Shown: positions 17,302 to 27,212, counted from the stretch's first letter. The stretch is 64,000 bases of DNA from Janibacter limosus (GCF_004295485.1 NZ_CP036164.1:930001-994000); one strand, 5' to 3'. The notes: generated by a model from the letters alone, not told the origin. Made by a program: numbers and translations.

Positions 17302-17895
17302 TCACCTCGTCACGAGAAGGACCGCCAGGCCGACCATCGTCACGCCGATCACCCCGTCGAGGACCCGCCAGGTCCCCGGTCGGCCGAGCGGGCCGGCCAA
17401 CGCGCGGGCGCCCAGACCCAGGGCGGTGAACCAGATCGCACTGCCCGCGGCCGCGCCTCCCGCGAAGGCCCAGCGCTGCTCCCCGTGACCGTTGGCGATC
17501 GACCCGAGCATGAGCACGGTGTCGAGGTAGACGTGCGGGTTGAGGAAGGTGATGGCCAGCGTCGTCGCCACGACCGACCCGCGGGAGGCCGCCACCGAGG
17601 CGGACAACGCCTCCGGGCGGGCTGCCCGACGCAGCGCGACCAGGCCGTAGCCGACGAGGTAGGCCGCGCCCAGCCAGGTGACGACCCGCACGAGCCCGGG
17701 GTGAGCGCTCACCAGTGCTCCGACGCCGGCGGTGCCCAGCCCGATGAGCAGGACATCGGCGACGATGCAGATGAGCACCACGGGGGCGAGGTGCTCGCGT
17801 CGGATGCCCTGGCGCAGGACGAAGGCGTTCTGCGCGCCGATGGCGACGATGAGGGTGAGGCCGGTGAGCAGGCCGGCGAGCGCGGAGAGGGTCAC
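17302..17895 (-). CDS. LysE/ArgO-family amino-acid exporter
   Basis: This 197-residue membrane protein has about six helices. The N-terminal I-V-A-I-G-A-Q-N-A-F-V-L-R-Q-G is the LysE/ArgO signature, and F-L-N-P-H-V-Y-L-D-T is the family's central motif. It exports basic amino acids such as lysine and arginine. A GTG start is used. It is divergent from an ArgP/LysG-type LysR regulator 69 bases away, the standard arrangement in which the regulator senses intracellular lysine or arginine and switches on the exporter. Its 3' end is 6 bases from the hflX stop. Confidence 0.93.
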   Translation of the reverse strand: MTLSALAGLLTGLTLIVAIGAQNAFVLRQGIRREHLAPVVLICIVADVLLIGLGTAGVGALVSAHPGLVRVVTWLGAAYLVGYGLVALRRAARPEALSASVAASRGSVVATTLAITFLNPHVYLDTVLMLGSIANGHGEQRWAFAGGAAAGSAIWFTALGLGARALAGPLGRPGTWRVLDGVIGVTMVGLAVLLVTR

Positions 17896-17964
17896 GCGAT
17901 GACACTAGGTCGCTGGTCTCGTGAAGCCCAGCGAATGTTTTGATCCGATCATTAGAGTTGCTGC

Positions 17965-18882
17965 ATGCACCTCGATCAGCTGCGCGCGCTCCTGGCGGTC
18001 CTCGACCATGGCACCTTCGAGGCGGCGGCGCGGGCATTGCACCTCACCCCCTCCGCCGTCAGCCAGCGGATCAAGGCGCTCGAGCGCGACACCGGTCGGG
18101 TCCTCGTCGAGCGCACGACCCCCTGCCGCGCGACGGACGCGGGGGAGACCATCGTGCGGGCAGCGCGCCAGATGGTCCTCCTCGAGGAGGACGTGCGGGT
18201 GGCGCTCGGCGACGCTGGCGAAGGGGGTGCTGCCGCCGTCCACCTGCCCGTCGCCGTCAACGCCGACTCCCTCGCGACCTGGTTCGTGCCGGTCCTCGCG
18301 GCAGCAGCCGGGTGGGACGACACCCTGCTCCACCTGGAGGTCGAGGACGAGGAGTACAGCGCCGACCACCTGCGTCGGGGAGCCGTGGTCGGCGCGGTGA
18401 CGGCCGACCCGGTGCCGGTCGCGGGGTGCCGCACCGAGCCGTTGGGAGCGATGCGCTACCTGCCGGTGGCGTCACCCGAGCTGGCCGAGCGCTTCGCCCG
18501 AGGTCGCGGGTACGCGTGGGACGCGATGCCGGTGCTGCGCTTCAACGCCAAGGACGACCTGCAGCAGGGGGTGCTGCGGGATCTCGGCGTCACGGTGGCC
18601 CCGCCGGCCTCCCAGGTGCCGTCGTCGGAGGGTTTTGTCGCGGCGGTGAAGGCCGGCCTGGGGTGGGCGATGGTGCCCGAGGCGCAGCTGGGTGACGATC
18701 TCGAGAGCGGCGCGCTGGTGCTCCTGCGCCAGCGGGCGCACCGGGACGTGCCCCTCCACTGGCAGGTCTGGACGCTGCAGACGCCCAGGATCACCCGCCT
18801 CACCGAGGCCGTCCACGCCGCCGCTCGTGGGCTGAGACCCGTTCGTCGATCGAGTCTTCCGGCTGTCGGTGCGCAGGTCTAG
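17965..18882 (+). CDS. ArgP/LysG-type LysR transcriptional regulator
   Basis: This 305-residue LysR regulator has its N-terminal winged helix at about 3-60 (L-D-Q-L-R-A-L-L-A-V-L-D-H-G-T-F-E-A-A-A, then L-T-P-S-A-V-S-Q-R-I-K-A-L-E). Unlike most LysR proteins it has the ArgP form at the end of the HTH (R-V-L-V-E-R-T-T-P-C-R). The C-terminal co-inducer domain follows. Divergence from lysE supports control of that exporter by basic amino acids. The shared region has T-N11-A-type candidates but no clear operator that I can assign. Confidence 0.93.
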   Translation: MHLDQLRALLAVLDHGTFEAAARALHLTPSAVSQRIKALERDTGRVLVERTTPCRATDAGETIVRAARQMVLLEEDVRVALGDAGEGGAAAVHLPVAVNADSLATWFVPVLAAAAGWDDTLLHLEVEDEEYSADHLRRGAVVGAVTADPVPVAGCRTEPLGAMRYLPVASPELAERFARGRGYAWDAMPVLRFNAKDDLQQGVLRDLGVTVAPPASQVPSSEGFVAAVKAGLGWAMVPEAQLGDDLESGALVLLRQRAHRDVPLHWQVWTLQTPRITRLTEAVHAAARGLRPVRRSSLPAVGAQV

Positions 18883-18891
18883 CGTTGGCGC

Positions 18892-19311
18892 ATGGCTTCC
18901 ACACTCAACCCGTACCTCAACTTCGACGCCAACGCCCGCGAGGCGATGGAGTTCTACCAGTCGGTCCTCGGGGGTGACCTGGTCATCAACACCTTCGGCG
19001 AGTACATGCCCGACGCCGGCGACATCGCCGACCAGGTCATGCACGCCAGCCTGCAGACCGAGGCCGGCTACACGATCTTCGCCAGCGACACCCCGCCCGG
19101 CATGCAGTCCACGCCGGGCACCAGCATCACCGTGAGCATCAGCGGCGACGAGACCGAGCGCCTCCGTGGCTACTGGGCGGGTCTGACCGAGGGCGGCACC
19201 ATCGAGATGCCCCTCGAGATGCAGATGTGGGGCGACGAGTACGGCTCCTTCACCGACCGCTTCGGCATCCCGTGGATGGTCAACATCGCTGGCCCGGGTC
19301 AGCCGGGCTGA
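18892..19311 (+). CDS. VOC-family (PhnB/glyoxalase-like) protein
   Basis: This 139-residue protein has the PhnB-like variant of the vicinal-oxygen-chelate fold: P-Y-L-N-F-D-A-N-A-R-E-A-M-E-F-Y-Q-S-V-L-G-G (7-28), H-A-S-L (about 62) and W-G-D-E-Y-G-S-F-T-D-R-F-G-I-P-W (110-125). Members include glyoxalase-like, fosfomycin-resistance-like and many uncharacterised proteins, so the reaction is unknown. It starts 9 bases after argP and may be read through from it. The gene is convergent with the next. Confidence 0.9.
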   Translation: MASTLNPYLNFDANAREAMEFYQSVLGGDLVINTFGEYMPDAGDIADQVMHASLQTEAGYTIFASDTPPGMQSTPGTSITVSISGDETERLRGYWAGLTEGGTIEMPLEMQMWGDEYGSFTDRFGIPWMVNIAGPGQPG

Positions 19312-19314
19312 GTC

Positions 19315-19884
19315 CTAGCGCGCCGCCAGGACCTCGGCGCTGCTCACGACCTCGATCTGCGGGGCGTAGAGCCCCATGACCTGCAGGGCCGCGGCGTGGT
19401 TGTCCTCGCTCGACCCGGCGCAGGCGTCGGCGGCCACCACGACGGTGGCGCCGGCGTCGGCGGCGGGCAGGGCCGTGGAGATGACGCAGCAGTCCGTGGC
19501 CGCCCCGGCCAGGACGAGGGTGGGCGCTTCGCCGGTGAGCCGGGTCAGGCCCGGACCCCACTTGCCGAAGGTCGAGACATCGACCGTGCCGCGGCTGCTC
19601 CAGCCGTTGGCGGGGGAGACGAGGTCGAAGAGTGGGTCGGTGTCGGGCTTGTCGGCGAAGGACCACCGCTCGAAGTAGGGCCCCCAGGAGCCATCCCTGT
19701 CGGTGCCCGGCAGCCAGCGCGTGACGATGGTGCGGTCCGCGCCGAAGCCCGAGCGCAGGCTCTTGATCGGGCCTAGTGCCGCGTCGAACATCGGCGAGCC
19801 CCACTCGCTGCCGCTGTCGGCGAAGATCCTCTGCGGGTCGATGACGACGAGCCAGGCGTCGCTCAGGTCGGGGAGGTCACTCAC
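19315..19884 (-). CDS. Cysteine hydrolase (isochorismatase family)
   Basis: This 189-residue isochorismatase-like hydrolase has L-V-V-I-D-P-Q-R-I-F near the N-terminus (catalytic Asp), T-R-W-L-P-G-T and A-A-T-D-C-C-V-I-S-T (catalytic Cys in the family C-V motif). Such enzymes hydrolyse amides such as nicotinamide, ureidoacrylate or N-carbamoyl compounds. The GTG at 19884 overlaps the stop of the upstream cytosine/purine-type permease (GTGA). The pairing suggests an enzyme in pyrimidine, purine or related N-heterocycle use; this is inference. Confidence 0.9.
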   Translation of the reverse strand: MSDLPDLSDAWLVVIDPQRIFADSGSEWGSPMFDAALGPIKSLRSGFGADRTIVTRWLPGTDRDGSWGPYFERWSFADKPDTDPLFDLVSPANGWSSRGTVDVSTFGKWGPGLTRLTGEAPTLVLAGAATDCCVISTALPAADAGATVVVAADACAGSSEDNHAAALQVMGLYAPQIEVVSSAEVLAAR

Positions 19885-21380
19885 ACCTGCTCCTGACGGC
19901 GCACGACGCCGCGGCGGGCGATGTAGGTGATGACGAAGGCCAGCACGAGCGCGACGAGGACGCCGAGGTTGGCATAGGACCAGTCGCCGTTCCAATAGTT
20001 GCCGGTGGGGTCCTCGACGAGCTCGGTGCCCATGAAGGCCTTGAGCAGGTAGCCCTGCCAGTTGTTCCATGTGGAGTCGGGCATGGCATTGGTGACCAGG
20101 CCCCAGCCGATGATCGAGGTGAGCACCATCGTGCCGACCGAGATCCAGTCGACGGCGCCGTAGCGGCCGCGGGAGTCGAAGAGCGCCTCCTCGTCGTAGT
20201 CCCGGCGGCGCAGCGCCAAGTCGGACAGGAAGATCCCTGCCCACGCGGCGAGCGGGACCCCGAGGGTGATGAGGAAGGACTGGAAGGGGCCGAGGAAGTT
20301 CTCCGCGAAGAAGACGACGTAGATCGTGCCGAGGGTGAGCAGCAGCCCGTCGACGCCGGCCGCGGCGGGACGCGGGATGCGCACCCCGAGGCTGAGCAGC
20401 GTCAGCCCCGACGAGTAGATGCCCAGGACGGCGCCGGAGACGAGCGCGAGCACGGCGGCCACGCCGAAGATCACGAGGTACCAGGTCGGCAGGATCGTCG
20501 CGAGGGTGCCGACCGGGTCGGCGGCGATGCCTTCGCTCAGCGTGGCGTCCGACCCGGCGAGCCCGATGCCGTAGGCGACGAGCAGGGCCGGGGCGAGGGC
20601 ACCGCCCAGCGTGTTCCACGCGACGATGGCGCCGGAGGAGGCCTCCCGGCTCTGGTAGCGCGACCAGTCGGCGGCGATGTTGATCCACCCGAGGCCGAAG
20701 CCGGTCATCACCATGATGAGCGCGCCGAGCACCTGCTGCAGCGAGCCGCCCTCGAGCGCGGTGAGGGCCGAGAAGTCGATGTGCCCGACGGTCAGGGCGA
20801 TGTAGACGATGGTCGCGATGCCGGTCAGCCAGGTGAGCAGGGACTGCATCCGCATGATCAGGTGGTAGCCCGCCACGGAGGCGGTGACGATGAGGGCGGC
20901 GACGACGAGCATCGCGATGATCTTGGTGGGTGTCCCACCGCCCCAGCCGAGCTCGCGCATGACGGTGGCGGTCGCCAGGGTCGCCATGATCGCCAGGAAG
21001 GTCTCCCAGCCGATCGAGACGATCCACGAGACGACACCGGGGAGCTTTTGCCCCTGCACGCCGAAGGCGGCCCGGGAGATGACCATCGTCGGGGCCGAGC
21101 CCCGCTTGCCCGCGACGGCGACGAGCCCGCAGAGCAGGAAGGAGATGACGATCCCCAGCACCGAGACGACCAGCGCCTGGACGAAGGAGATCCCGAAGCC
21201 GAGGACGAAGCTGCCGTAGGAGATCCCGAAGACGGACACGTTGGCGGCGAACCACGGCCAGAAGAGGTCCGCGGGCTTGGCGGTGCGGTCGGCCTCGTCG
21301 ATGATCTCGATGCCGGTGGTCTCGACCCCGGCACGACGGACCGAGTCGAGGGTGTCGCCCCTGCGGGTATCAGCGCTCAT
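19881..21380 (-). CDS. NCS1-family cytosine/purine permease
   Basis: This 499-residue transporter has about 12 membrane helices. The N-terminal F-W-P-W-F-A-A-N-V-S-V-F and G-I-S-Y-G-S, then S-R-A-A-F-G-V-Q-G, are hallmarks of the NCS1 (cytosine permease, CodB-like) family. W-I-N-I-A-A-D-W-S-R-Y is in the region that binds the nucleobase. The ATG at 21380 starts the conserved part. It forms a two-gene unit with the downstream cysteine hydrolase. Its substrate may be cytosine, a purine or a related compound. It is divergent from the HD gene with 18 bases between. Confidence 0.92.
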   Translation of the reverse strand: MSADTRRGDTLDSVRRAGVETTGIEIIDEADRTAKPADLFWPWFAANVSVFGISYGSFVLGFGISFVQALVVSVLGIVISFLLCGLVAVAGKRGSAPTMVISRAAFGVQGQKLPGVVSWIVSIGWETFLAIMATLATATVMRELGWGGGTPTKIIAMLVVAALIVTASVAGYHLIMRMQSLLTWLTGIATIVYIALTVGHIDFSALTALEGGSLQQVLGALIMVMTGFGLGWINIAADWSRYQSREASSGAIVAWNTLGGALAPALLVAYGIGLAGSDATLSEGIAADPVGTLATILPTWYLVIFGVAAVLALVSGAVLGIYSSGLTLLSLGVRIPRPAAAGVDGLLLTLGTIYVVFFAENFLGPFQSFLITLGVPLAAWAGIFLSDLALRRRDYDEEALFDSRGRYGAVDWISVGTMVLTSIIGWGLVTNAMPDSTWNNWQGYLLKAFMGTELVEDPTGNYWNGDWSYANLGVLVALVLAFVITYIARRGVVRRQEQV

Positions 21381-21398
21381 TCGGGCAGAATTGCACAC

Positions 21399-22058
21399 GT
21401 GGACACCCTCAGGAGCCGATGGCACGCCGATGTCGTCGCACTGTGCCCGGCGGCGGACCGCTCGCTGCTCGCCGCGGAGGGGACCGACCTGCTCGATCGC
21501 TGGCTGGAGGACCACCGCTCGTACCACGACGCGGTGCACCTGGCCGAGGTCCTCGCGGCCCTCGACGAGCTGCACGAAGGGGGTGACCTCCCCGCTCGCG
21601 AGCGTCACCTGGCCGGTCTGGTGGCCTGGTACCACGACGCGGTCTACGACCCGGCTGCCGCGCCCGGTGCCAACGAGGAGGCCTCGGCGCGCCTGGCGGA
21701 GGAGCGCCTGCCGGCCATCGGGCTGCCGGCGGAGCTGACGGACACCGTGGCGATGCTGGTGCGGGAGAGCGCCACCCACGAGATGACCGCCGACGACCCG
21801 GCGACCCGCGCCTTCCACGACGCCGACCTGTGGATCCTCTCGGCACCGGCCGAGCGCTTCGACGCCTACTGCCACCAGGTCCGCATCGAGTACGGGATGT
21901 TCGCCCCCGCGGACTACGCACGCGGACGGATCGCGGTGCTGACCCCCTTCGTCGAGCGGGAGCGCCTCTACCTCACCGACCACGCGCACGAGCACTGGAC
22001 CCAGCGCGCCCGGCTCAACCTGCGTCGGGAGATCGCCCGTCTCGCTGGGCCTGCGTGA
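21399..22058 (+). CDS. HD-domain predicted metal-dependent phosphohydrolase
   Basis: This 219-residue all-helical protein has Y-H-D-A-V-H-L-A-E-V-L (about 44-54) and A-W-Y-H-D-A-V-Y-D (about 78-86), the H...HD metal site of a known class of HD-superfamily proteins in bacteria. A late F-H-D-A-D-L-W-I-L carries the last Asp. The substrate is unknown; nucleotides are usual for the superfamily. The GTG at 21399 is chosen because upstream extension would run into the divergent permease gene. It ends inside the convergent DUF4031 gene (44-base overlap). Confidence 0.88.
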   Translation: MDTLRSRWHADVVALCPAADRSLLAAEGTDLLDRWLEDHRSYHDAVHLAEVLAALDELHEGGDLPARERHLAGLVAWYHDAVYDPAAAPGANEEASARLAEERLPAIGLPAELTDTVAMLVRESATHEMTADDPATRAFHDADLWILSAPAERFDAYCHQVRIEYGMFAPADYARGRIAVLTPFVERERLYLTDHAHEHWTQRARLNLRREIARLAGPA

Positions 22059-22299
22059 TCCGCAGCCCGCTGCGGATCAGCCGACGGATCAGCTCGGACC
22101 CGCTGACCTCGCTCGCCCCCGCGGCGACGACCTCGTCGTAGCGCTCGATCGGCACGTCGTAGTGGTCCTCGTCGAAGAGCTTGCGCGGGATGCCCACCCC
22201 CTCGGCGAAGGCGTGCAGCTCCTCCAGCGAGGAGTCGGACACCAGGTGGCTCCAGACGCGTCCCCAGCCGGGCCAGGTGGGCGGGTCGACAAGGATCAC
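22015..22299 (-). CDS. DUF4031 domain protein
   Basis: This 94-residue protein starts with I-L-V-D-P-P-T-W-P-G-W-G-R and W-S-H-L-V-S-D, then L-H-A-F-A, D-E-D-H-Y-D-V-P and R-L-I-R-S-G-L-R, the full DUF4031 pattern. Function is unknown. The GTG start at 22299 is 7 bases after the ABC ATPase stop, so it probably sits in the same transcript. The last 44 bases overlap the HD-protein gene on the other strand. Confidence 0.88.
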   Translation of the reverse strand: MILVDPPTWPGWGRVWSHLVSDSSLEELHAFAEGVGIPRKLFDEDHYDVPIERYDEVVAAGASEVSGSELIRRLIRSGLRITQAQRDGRSPDAG

Positions 22300-22306
22300 G
22301 CGTGGC

Positions 22307-23140
22307 TCACAGCGGGTCGAGGATGCGCTTGAGGAAGGCCTGGGTGCGAGGCTCCTGCGGCTCGAGGATGACCTGCTCCGGGGCGCCTCGCTCGACGACG
22401 ACACCGCCGTCGATGAAGAGCACGTCGTCGGCCACCTCGCGGGCGAAGCGGATCTCGTGCGTGACGACGACCATGGTCCAGCGCTGCTCGGCCAGGTCAC
22501 GCATGACGGTGAGCACCTCGCCGACGGTCTCCGGGTCGAGCGCGGAGGTCGGCTCGTCGAAGAGCACGACCGAGGGCCGCAGGGCGAGGGCCCGGGCGAT
22601 GCCGACCCGCTGCTGCTGACCGCCCGAGAGCTGGAAGGGGTACTTGTCGGCGTGCTCGGACAGGCCCACCTGCTCCAGCAGTGCCTTCGCCCGCTCGCGA
22701 GCGGACTGCGGGTCCTCGCCCTGGACGACGATCGGTCCCTCGGTGATGTTGTCGAGGGTGGTCTTGTGGGCGAAGAGGTTGTGCCCCTGGAAGACGAAGC
22801 CGCTCTGCGCGGCCAGGGCGTCCTCCTGCTCACGCTGGGCGCGGGGCAGGCGGCCGTGCCGGTTGGGTGTCAGCTGCGCGAAGTCCACGCTCGCGTCACC
22901 GATGGTGATGGTGCCGGCGTCAGGGCGCTCGAGACCTCCGAGGGCCCGCAGCAGGGTCGTCTTGCCCGACCCGGAGGGACCGAGGACGACGGTCACGCCA
23001 CCCTCGGGGACGTCGAAGGAGATGTCCCGCAGGACCTCCTTGTCCCCGAAGCTCTTGCGCACATTGCGCGCGGACACGACCGGCGTGCCGGACGCAGCGG
23101 GCACACGGGGCGTGGTGACGGGTGCGTCAGACGGCGACAT
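22307..23140 (-). CDS. Amino-acid ABC transporter ATP-binding protein
   Basis: This 277-residue ATPase belongs to the polar amino-acid (GlnQ/ArtP/TcyN) subfamily. It has Walker [11 protein letters not shown]-loop F-Q-G-H-N-L-F, signature L-S-G-G-Q-Q-Q-R, Walker [14 protein letters not shown] and H-loop T-H-E. An N-terminal tail of about 20 residues precedes the domain. Its start overlaps the end of the binding-protein/permease gene by 14 bases, so the two are coupled and form a complete importer. Cystine or glutamine are likely substrates by family, not proven. Confidence 0.95.
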   Translation of the reverse strand: MSPSDAPVTTPRVPAASGTPVVSARNVRKSFGDKEVLRDISFDVPEGGVTVVLGPSGSGKTTLLRALGGLERPDAGTITIGDASVDFAQLTPNRHGRLPRAQREQEDALAAQSGFVFQGHNLFAHKTTLDNITEGPIVVQGEDPQSARERAKALLEQVGLSEHADKYPFQLSGGQQQRVGIARALALRPSVVLFDEPTSALDPETVGEVLTVMRDLAEQRWTMVVVTHEIRFAREVADDVLFIDGGVVVERGAPEQVILEPQEPRTQAFLKRILDPL

Positions 23141-24602
23141 AGCGGCTGAACCTCTCCTCGGCGCGGTCCTGCACGAGCGACAGGACGGTGCAGATGATCC
23201 AGTAGTAGAGAGCGGCGAGACCGAACATCGGCATGTACTGGAAGGTCGGGGCGGCCGCGAACCGCGCCGCCTGGGTCAGCTCGACGACGAGGATGATCGA
23301 GGTGAGTGAGGTGTCCTTGAGCAGGGAGATCAGCGTGTTGGACAAGGGTGGGATCGCGGTGCGGGTGGCCTGCGGCAGGACGATCCGTCGCATCGCGGTC
23401 GCCCGGCTCATGCCGATCGTCTGAGCCGCCTCCCACTGCCCCTTGGGGATCGACTCGACCGCCGAGCGGATCACCTCTGCCGCATAGCCACCGACGTTGA
23501 GCGACAGGGCGATGACCGCGGCGACGAAGGGCGGCAGGTCGATGCCGATCTCGGGCAACGCGTAGAAGATCAGGAACAGCTGCACGAGCAGGGGGGTGCC
23601 GCGGATGATCGAGATGTAGGCCCGGGCGATGCCGCGAGGCACGGCCGAGGTCGACATCCGGCCCAGGGCCGCAGCAAGCGCGAGAGCCAAGCCGACGACG
23701 AACGAGATCGCCGTCAGGGGGATGGTCACCTTGACTGCGGCGACGGCCATCGGCCAGGCATTGGCCTTGATGAGCTCCCATGCGCCCGGCGTGGCGTTGT
23801 CGGCGGTGAAGTACTTGTCGTAGATCGCCTGGGTGCTGCCGTCCGCTTCCATCTCGGCCAGGGCCTTGTTGATGGCGGGCATGTAGCCCGAGCCCTTCTT
23901 CGCGGCAAAAACGGACTGGGCCTTTTCGTCCGTCTCGGCCACGATCTTGACCCCCGGGTCGGGGCTGGTCGCGATGTAGTTGCGCACGGCGAGCTTGTCG
24001 TTGACGATCGCGTCGACGCGGTGCTCCTTGAGGCTGGCCATCGCCTCGTTCATGCCGTCGACGCCGATGATCTTGGCGTCGTAGTCCTTGGCGACGCCGG
24101 CCCAGCTGCTCGTGATGTTCTGCGCGGACCGCTTGCCCTTGAGATCGGTGAGCTTGGTGATGCCTTCGGGGTTGTTCTCGGCCACGACGAGGACACCCGA
24201 GGTGTCGACGTAGGGATCGGACAGGTCGTAGAGCTGCTTGCGTTCGGGGTTGACGTTGACCTGGTTGGCGACGATGTCGAAGCGCCCGGCGCCGAGGGCG
24301 GCAAACATCGAGTCCCACGGCGTCCCGACGAACTCGACCTCCACCCCGAGATGCTCGCCGACGGCCTTCATCACCTCGACGTCGAATCCGGTGAACTCGT
24401 CGCCCTTCTTGACGGAGAAGGGGGCGTACACCCCTTCGGTGCCGACCCGCAGGGGGTTGGGGATGGCGTCCGAGGCGGCGGCCGGCGCGACCGAGCCCGA
24501 CCTCGGGGCCGCTGCTGCCCCGGGTGCGGACAGCAGCGCGGGGGTCAACGCGATCGCCAGGGCGAGGACGAGGTGCGCCAGGCGCCGGGGGAGCGTGATC
24601 AT
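23127..24602 (-). CDS. Amino-acid ABC transporter, fused substrate-binding protein and permease
   Basis: This 491-residue protein joins two parts. A signal peptide (about 1-32) leads into a type-3 periplasmic-binding domain (about 48-270) with [12 protein letters not shown] and [11 protein letters not shown] HisM-type permease (about 285-491) has five or so helices and the EAA loop ([15 protein letters not shown]). Fusions of this kind tether the receptor to the channel, as in GlnPQ systems of Firmicutes. The receptor type matches cystine/polar amino-acid transporters. It is first in the unit with its ATPase and DUF4031. Confidence 0.94.
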   Translation of the reverse strand: MITLPRRLAHLVLALAIALTPALLSAPGAAAAPRSGSVAPAAASDAIPNPLRVGTEGVYAPFSVKKGDEFTGFDVEVMKAVGEHLGVEVEFVGTPWDSMFAALGAGRFDIVANQVNVNPERKQLYDLSDPYVDTSGVLVVAENNPEGITKLTDLKGKRSAQNITSSWAGVAKDYDAKIIGVDGMNEAMASLKEHRVDAIVNDKLAVRNYIATSPDPGVKIVAETDEKAQSVFAAKKGSGYMPAINKALAEMEADGSTQAIYDKYFTADNATPGAWELIKANAWPMAVAAVKVTIPLTAISFVVGLALALAAALGRMSTSAVPRGIARAYISIIRGTPLLVQLFLIFYALPEIGIDLPPFVAAVIALSLNVGGYAAEVIRSAVESIPKGQWEAAQTIGMSRATAMRRIVLPQATRTAIPPLSNTLISLLKDTSLTSIILVVELTQAARFAAAPTFQYMPMFGLAALYYWIICTVLSLVQDRAEERFSRYVAV

Positions 24603-24626
24603 CAGGGGCTCAGGATATGCCCGGGG

Positions 24627-27212
24627 TCACAGCCGGCGCAGGGCGGTCGCGAGCACGACGGCCTCACCGATGCGGTCGGACGCATCGAGGTCGACCTCGG
24701 CCTCGATGACCCAGTCGTGGTCACCGGCAGGGTCGGCGAGGGTCTGGCGCACCCGCCACAGCCGCGCGTCGTCGACCTCGGCCGCGTCGTCGACGCCGGG
24801 CGGGCGACCCGTCGCCTCCTCGATGTGCAGGTGGTGGGGTCCGCGGGCGTCCTGGTCGGTGCCGATGCGGTCGTGCTCCTCCCAGTAGTCGCCCAGGGCG
24901 GTGTCCCAGTCGTCGTGGCGCATGACCGGTGAGCGGTCGTCGTCGGCGAGCTCGGCCGCGGCGGTCTCGATCGCGCTGAGCGCGGAGAGGTCGTCGCGCG
25001 CGGCCTTGTCCACCCGCTGCCACAGGGCGCCGCGCACCATCGCGCGGAAGGGGCCGGTGCGGGCACTCAGCGGGCGTGGCGGCGGGGCCGCGTCGCGCCC
25101 CTGGGCGAGGGCGGCGACCGAGTCCGGGTCGGCGAGCGCCTCCCACTCGTCGAGCAGCGAGCTGTCGGTCTGGCGCACGGTCTCGCCGAGCCAGTCGATG
25201 ATCTCCTCCAGCTCGGGGGAGGAGTGCACATCGGGCACTGTGCGCATGAGGGTGCGGTAGGCGTCGGTGAGGTAGCGCAGGACGAGGCCCTCGCGCGGGC
25301 CGAGGGTGAAGCGCCGCACGAAGTCCGCGAAGGACATGCCCTCCTCCCACATCAGTCGCACGATCGACTTCGGGATGAGCGACTCCTCCGGCAGCCACGG
25401 GTGGGTCTGCCGGTAGGTCTCGAAGGCCGCTGCCAGCTCGTCGGCGAGCGGTCGTGGCCAGGTGATCTCCTCGAGGAGCTTCATCCGCTCCTCGTACTCG
25501 ATGCCGTCGGTCTTCATCTCGGCGATCGCCTCGCCACGGGCGGCGTGCTGCTGGGCCATGAGCACGGCGAAGGGAGCCTCCAGCACCGCCTCGATGGTGG
25601 AGACCACGTCGAGGGCGTGGGTGGGGGAGTCCTCGTCGAGCAGGTCCAGAGCCGCCAGCGCGAAGGGGGCGAGCGGCTGGTTGAGCGCGAAGTCGCGCGG
25701 CAGGTCGAGGGTCAGGGCCACGGTGCGGCCGGTCTCGTCCGGCTCGGGGAGGCGCTCCAGCACACCGGAGTCGAGCAGGCTGCGGCCCAGGCGGATGGTC
25801 CGCTGCGCCAGACGGGTGCGTCCGCGAGCGTCCTCGTGGTTGTCCCGGGTGAGCCGCGAGAGCGCGGTGACCGGGTCGCCCGGGCGGGCGACGACGTTGA
25901 GGATCATCGAGTTGTCGACCTTCATCCGTGAGCGCAGCGTCTCCGGCGCATTGGTCGTCAGCTTGGTGAAGGTCTCCTCGGTCCACACGACGAAGCCCTC
26001 CGGCGGCTTCTTGCGCTGGACCTTCTTGAGCTTCTTCTCGTCGTCGCCCGCCTTGAGCAGCGCTCGGTGGTTGTCGATGACGTGCTCGGGGGCCTGCACG
26101 ACGACGTAGCCCTCGGTGTCGTAGCCGGCGCGACCCGCGCGGCCGGCGATCTGGAGGAACTCGCGCACCCGCAGCACCCGGTGGCGCGACCCGTCGAACT
26201 TGGTGAGGGAGGTGAAGAGGACCGTGCGGATCGGCACGTTGATGCCGACGCCGAGCGTGTCCGTGCCGCAGATGACCTTGAGCATCCCCGCCTGGGCGAG
26301 CTGCTCGACGAGCCGTCGGTACCGCGGGAGCATGCCGGCGTGGTGCACGCCGACGCCGCGGCGCAGCATGCCGCTCAACGTCCGGCCGAAGCCCGCGGAG
26401 AAGCGGAAGCCGGCGAGCCGGTCGGCGATCGCCTGCTTCTCGTCCTTGTCGAGCAGCTTGAGCGTCTGCAGCAGCCTGGCGTGCTCGGCGGCATTGGCCT
26501 GGGTCTGGTGGACCACGTAGACCGGAGCCCGGCGCCACTCGAGGATCTCCTCGATCGTCTCCTGGATCGGGGTGAGCGCCCACGAGAAGGTCAATGGCAC
26601 GGGTCGCTCGGCGTCCTTGACGACGACGACATCGCGGTCGGTGCGCTCGAGCAGGTCCTCCTCGATCGCCCGGGTGTCCCCGAGCGTCGCGGACATCAGC
26701 AGCATCTGCGCCTGCGGCAGCTCCAGCAGCGGGACCTGCCAGGCCCAGCCACGCTCGGGCTCGGCGTAGTAGTGGAACTCGTCCATGACCACGAGACCGA
26801 CGTCGGCCTCGCTCCCTTCGCGCAGGGCGAGGTTGGCGAGCACCTCTGCGGTGCAGACGATCACGGGCGCGTCGGCGTTGACCGACGCGTCCCCGGTGAG
26901 CATGCCGACGTTGTCCGCGCCGAAGGTCTCGCACAGGTCGAAGAACTTCTCGGAGACGAGCGCCTTGATGGGCGCGGTGTAGAAGGCGACCTCGTCCTTG
27001 GCCATCGCGTGGGCGATCGCGCCCGTCGCGACGAGGGACTTGCCGGAGCCGGTGGGCGTCGCGAGGACCACGTGGTCGTCGCCGAGGAGGGCGAGGAGCG
27101 CCTCCTCCTGGTGCGGGTAGAGCGTCAGCCCGCGACCGGCCGTCCAGGCCGAGAACCGCTCGAAGAGGTCGTCGGGTTCGGTACCGACGGGGACGGTGAG
27201 CGGGGCTGCCAT
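24627..27212 (-). CDS. DUF3516 superfamily II helicase
   Basis: This 861-residue ATP-dependent helicase is of the Ski2/HelY-like type. Walker A A-T-P-T-G-S-G-K-S is at 51-59, motif II is D-E-F-H (144-147) instead of DEAD, and motif III S-A-T is at 174-176. Motif VI is seen in Q-I-A-G-R-A-G-R-A-G-Y-D. The C-terminal DUF3516 region (about 400-850) is typical of an actinobacterial family whose RNA or DNA target is not known. It is monocistronic and divergent from the GNAT gene by 37 bases. Confidence 0.92.
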   Translation of the reverse strand: MAAPLTVPVGTEPDDLFERFSAWTAGRGLTLYPHQEEALLALLGDDHVVLATPTGSGKSLVATGAIAHAMAKDEVAFYTAPIKALVSEKFFDLCETFGADNVGMLTGDASVNADAPVIVCTAEVLANLALREGSEADVGLVVMDEFHYYAEPERGWAWQVPLLELPQAQMLLMSATLGDTRAIEEDLLERTDRDVVVVKDAERPVPLTFSWALTPIQETIEEILEWRRAPVYVVHQTQANAAEHARLLQTLKLLDKDEKQAIADRLAGFRFSAGFGRTLSGMLRRGVGVHHAGMLPRYRRLVEQLAQAGMLKVICGTDTLGVGINVPIRTVLFTSLTKFDGSRHRVLRVREFLQIAGRAGRAGYDTEGYVVVQAPEHVIDNHRALLKAGDDEKKLKKVQRKKPPEGFVVWTEETFTKLTTNAPETLRSRMKVDNSMILNVVARPGDPVTALSRLTRDNHEDARGRTRLAQRTIRLGRSLLDSGVLERLPEPDETGRTVALTLDLPRDFALNQPLAPFALAALDLLDEDSPTHALDVVSTIEAVLEAPFAVLMAQQHAARGEAIAEMKTDGIEYEERMKLLEEITWPRPLADELAAAFETYRQTHPWLPEESLIPKSIVRLMWEEGMSFADFVRRFTLGPREGLVLRYLTDAYRTLMRTVPDVHSSPELEEIIDWLGETVRQTDSSLLDEWEALADPDSVAALAQGRDAAPPPRPLSARTGPFRAMVRGALWQRVDKAARDDLSALSAIETAAAELADDDRSPVMRHDDWDTALGDYWEEHDRIGTDQDARGPHHLHIEEATGRPPGVDDAAEVDDARLWRVRQTLADPAGDHDWVIEAEVDLDASDRIGEAVVLATALRRL

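Noticed and set aside
18883..18891. VOC gene as part of the argP regulon
   Set aside because: Only a 9-base gap supports it; the VOC function gives no link to basic amino acids.
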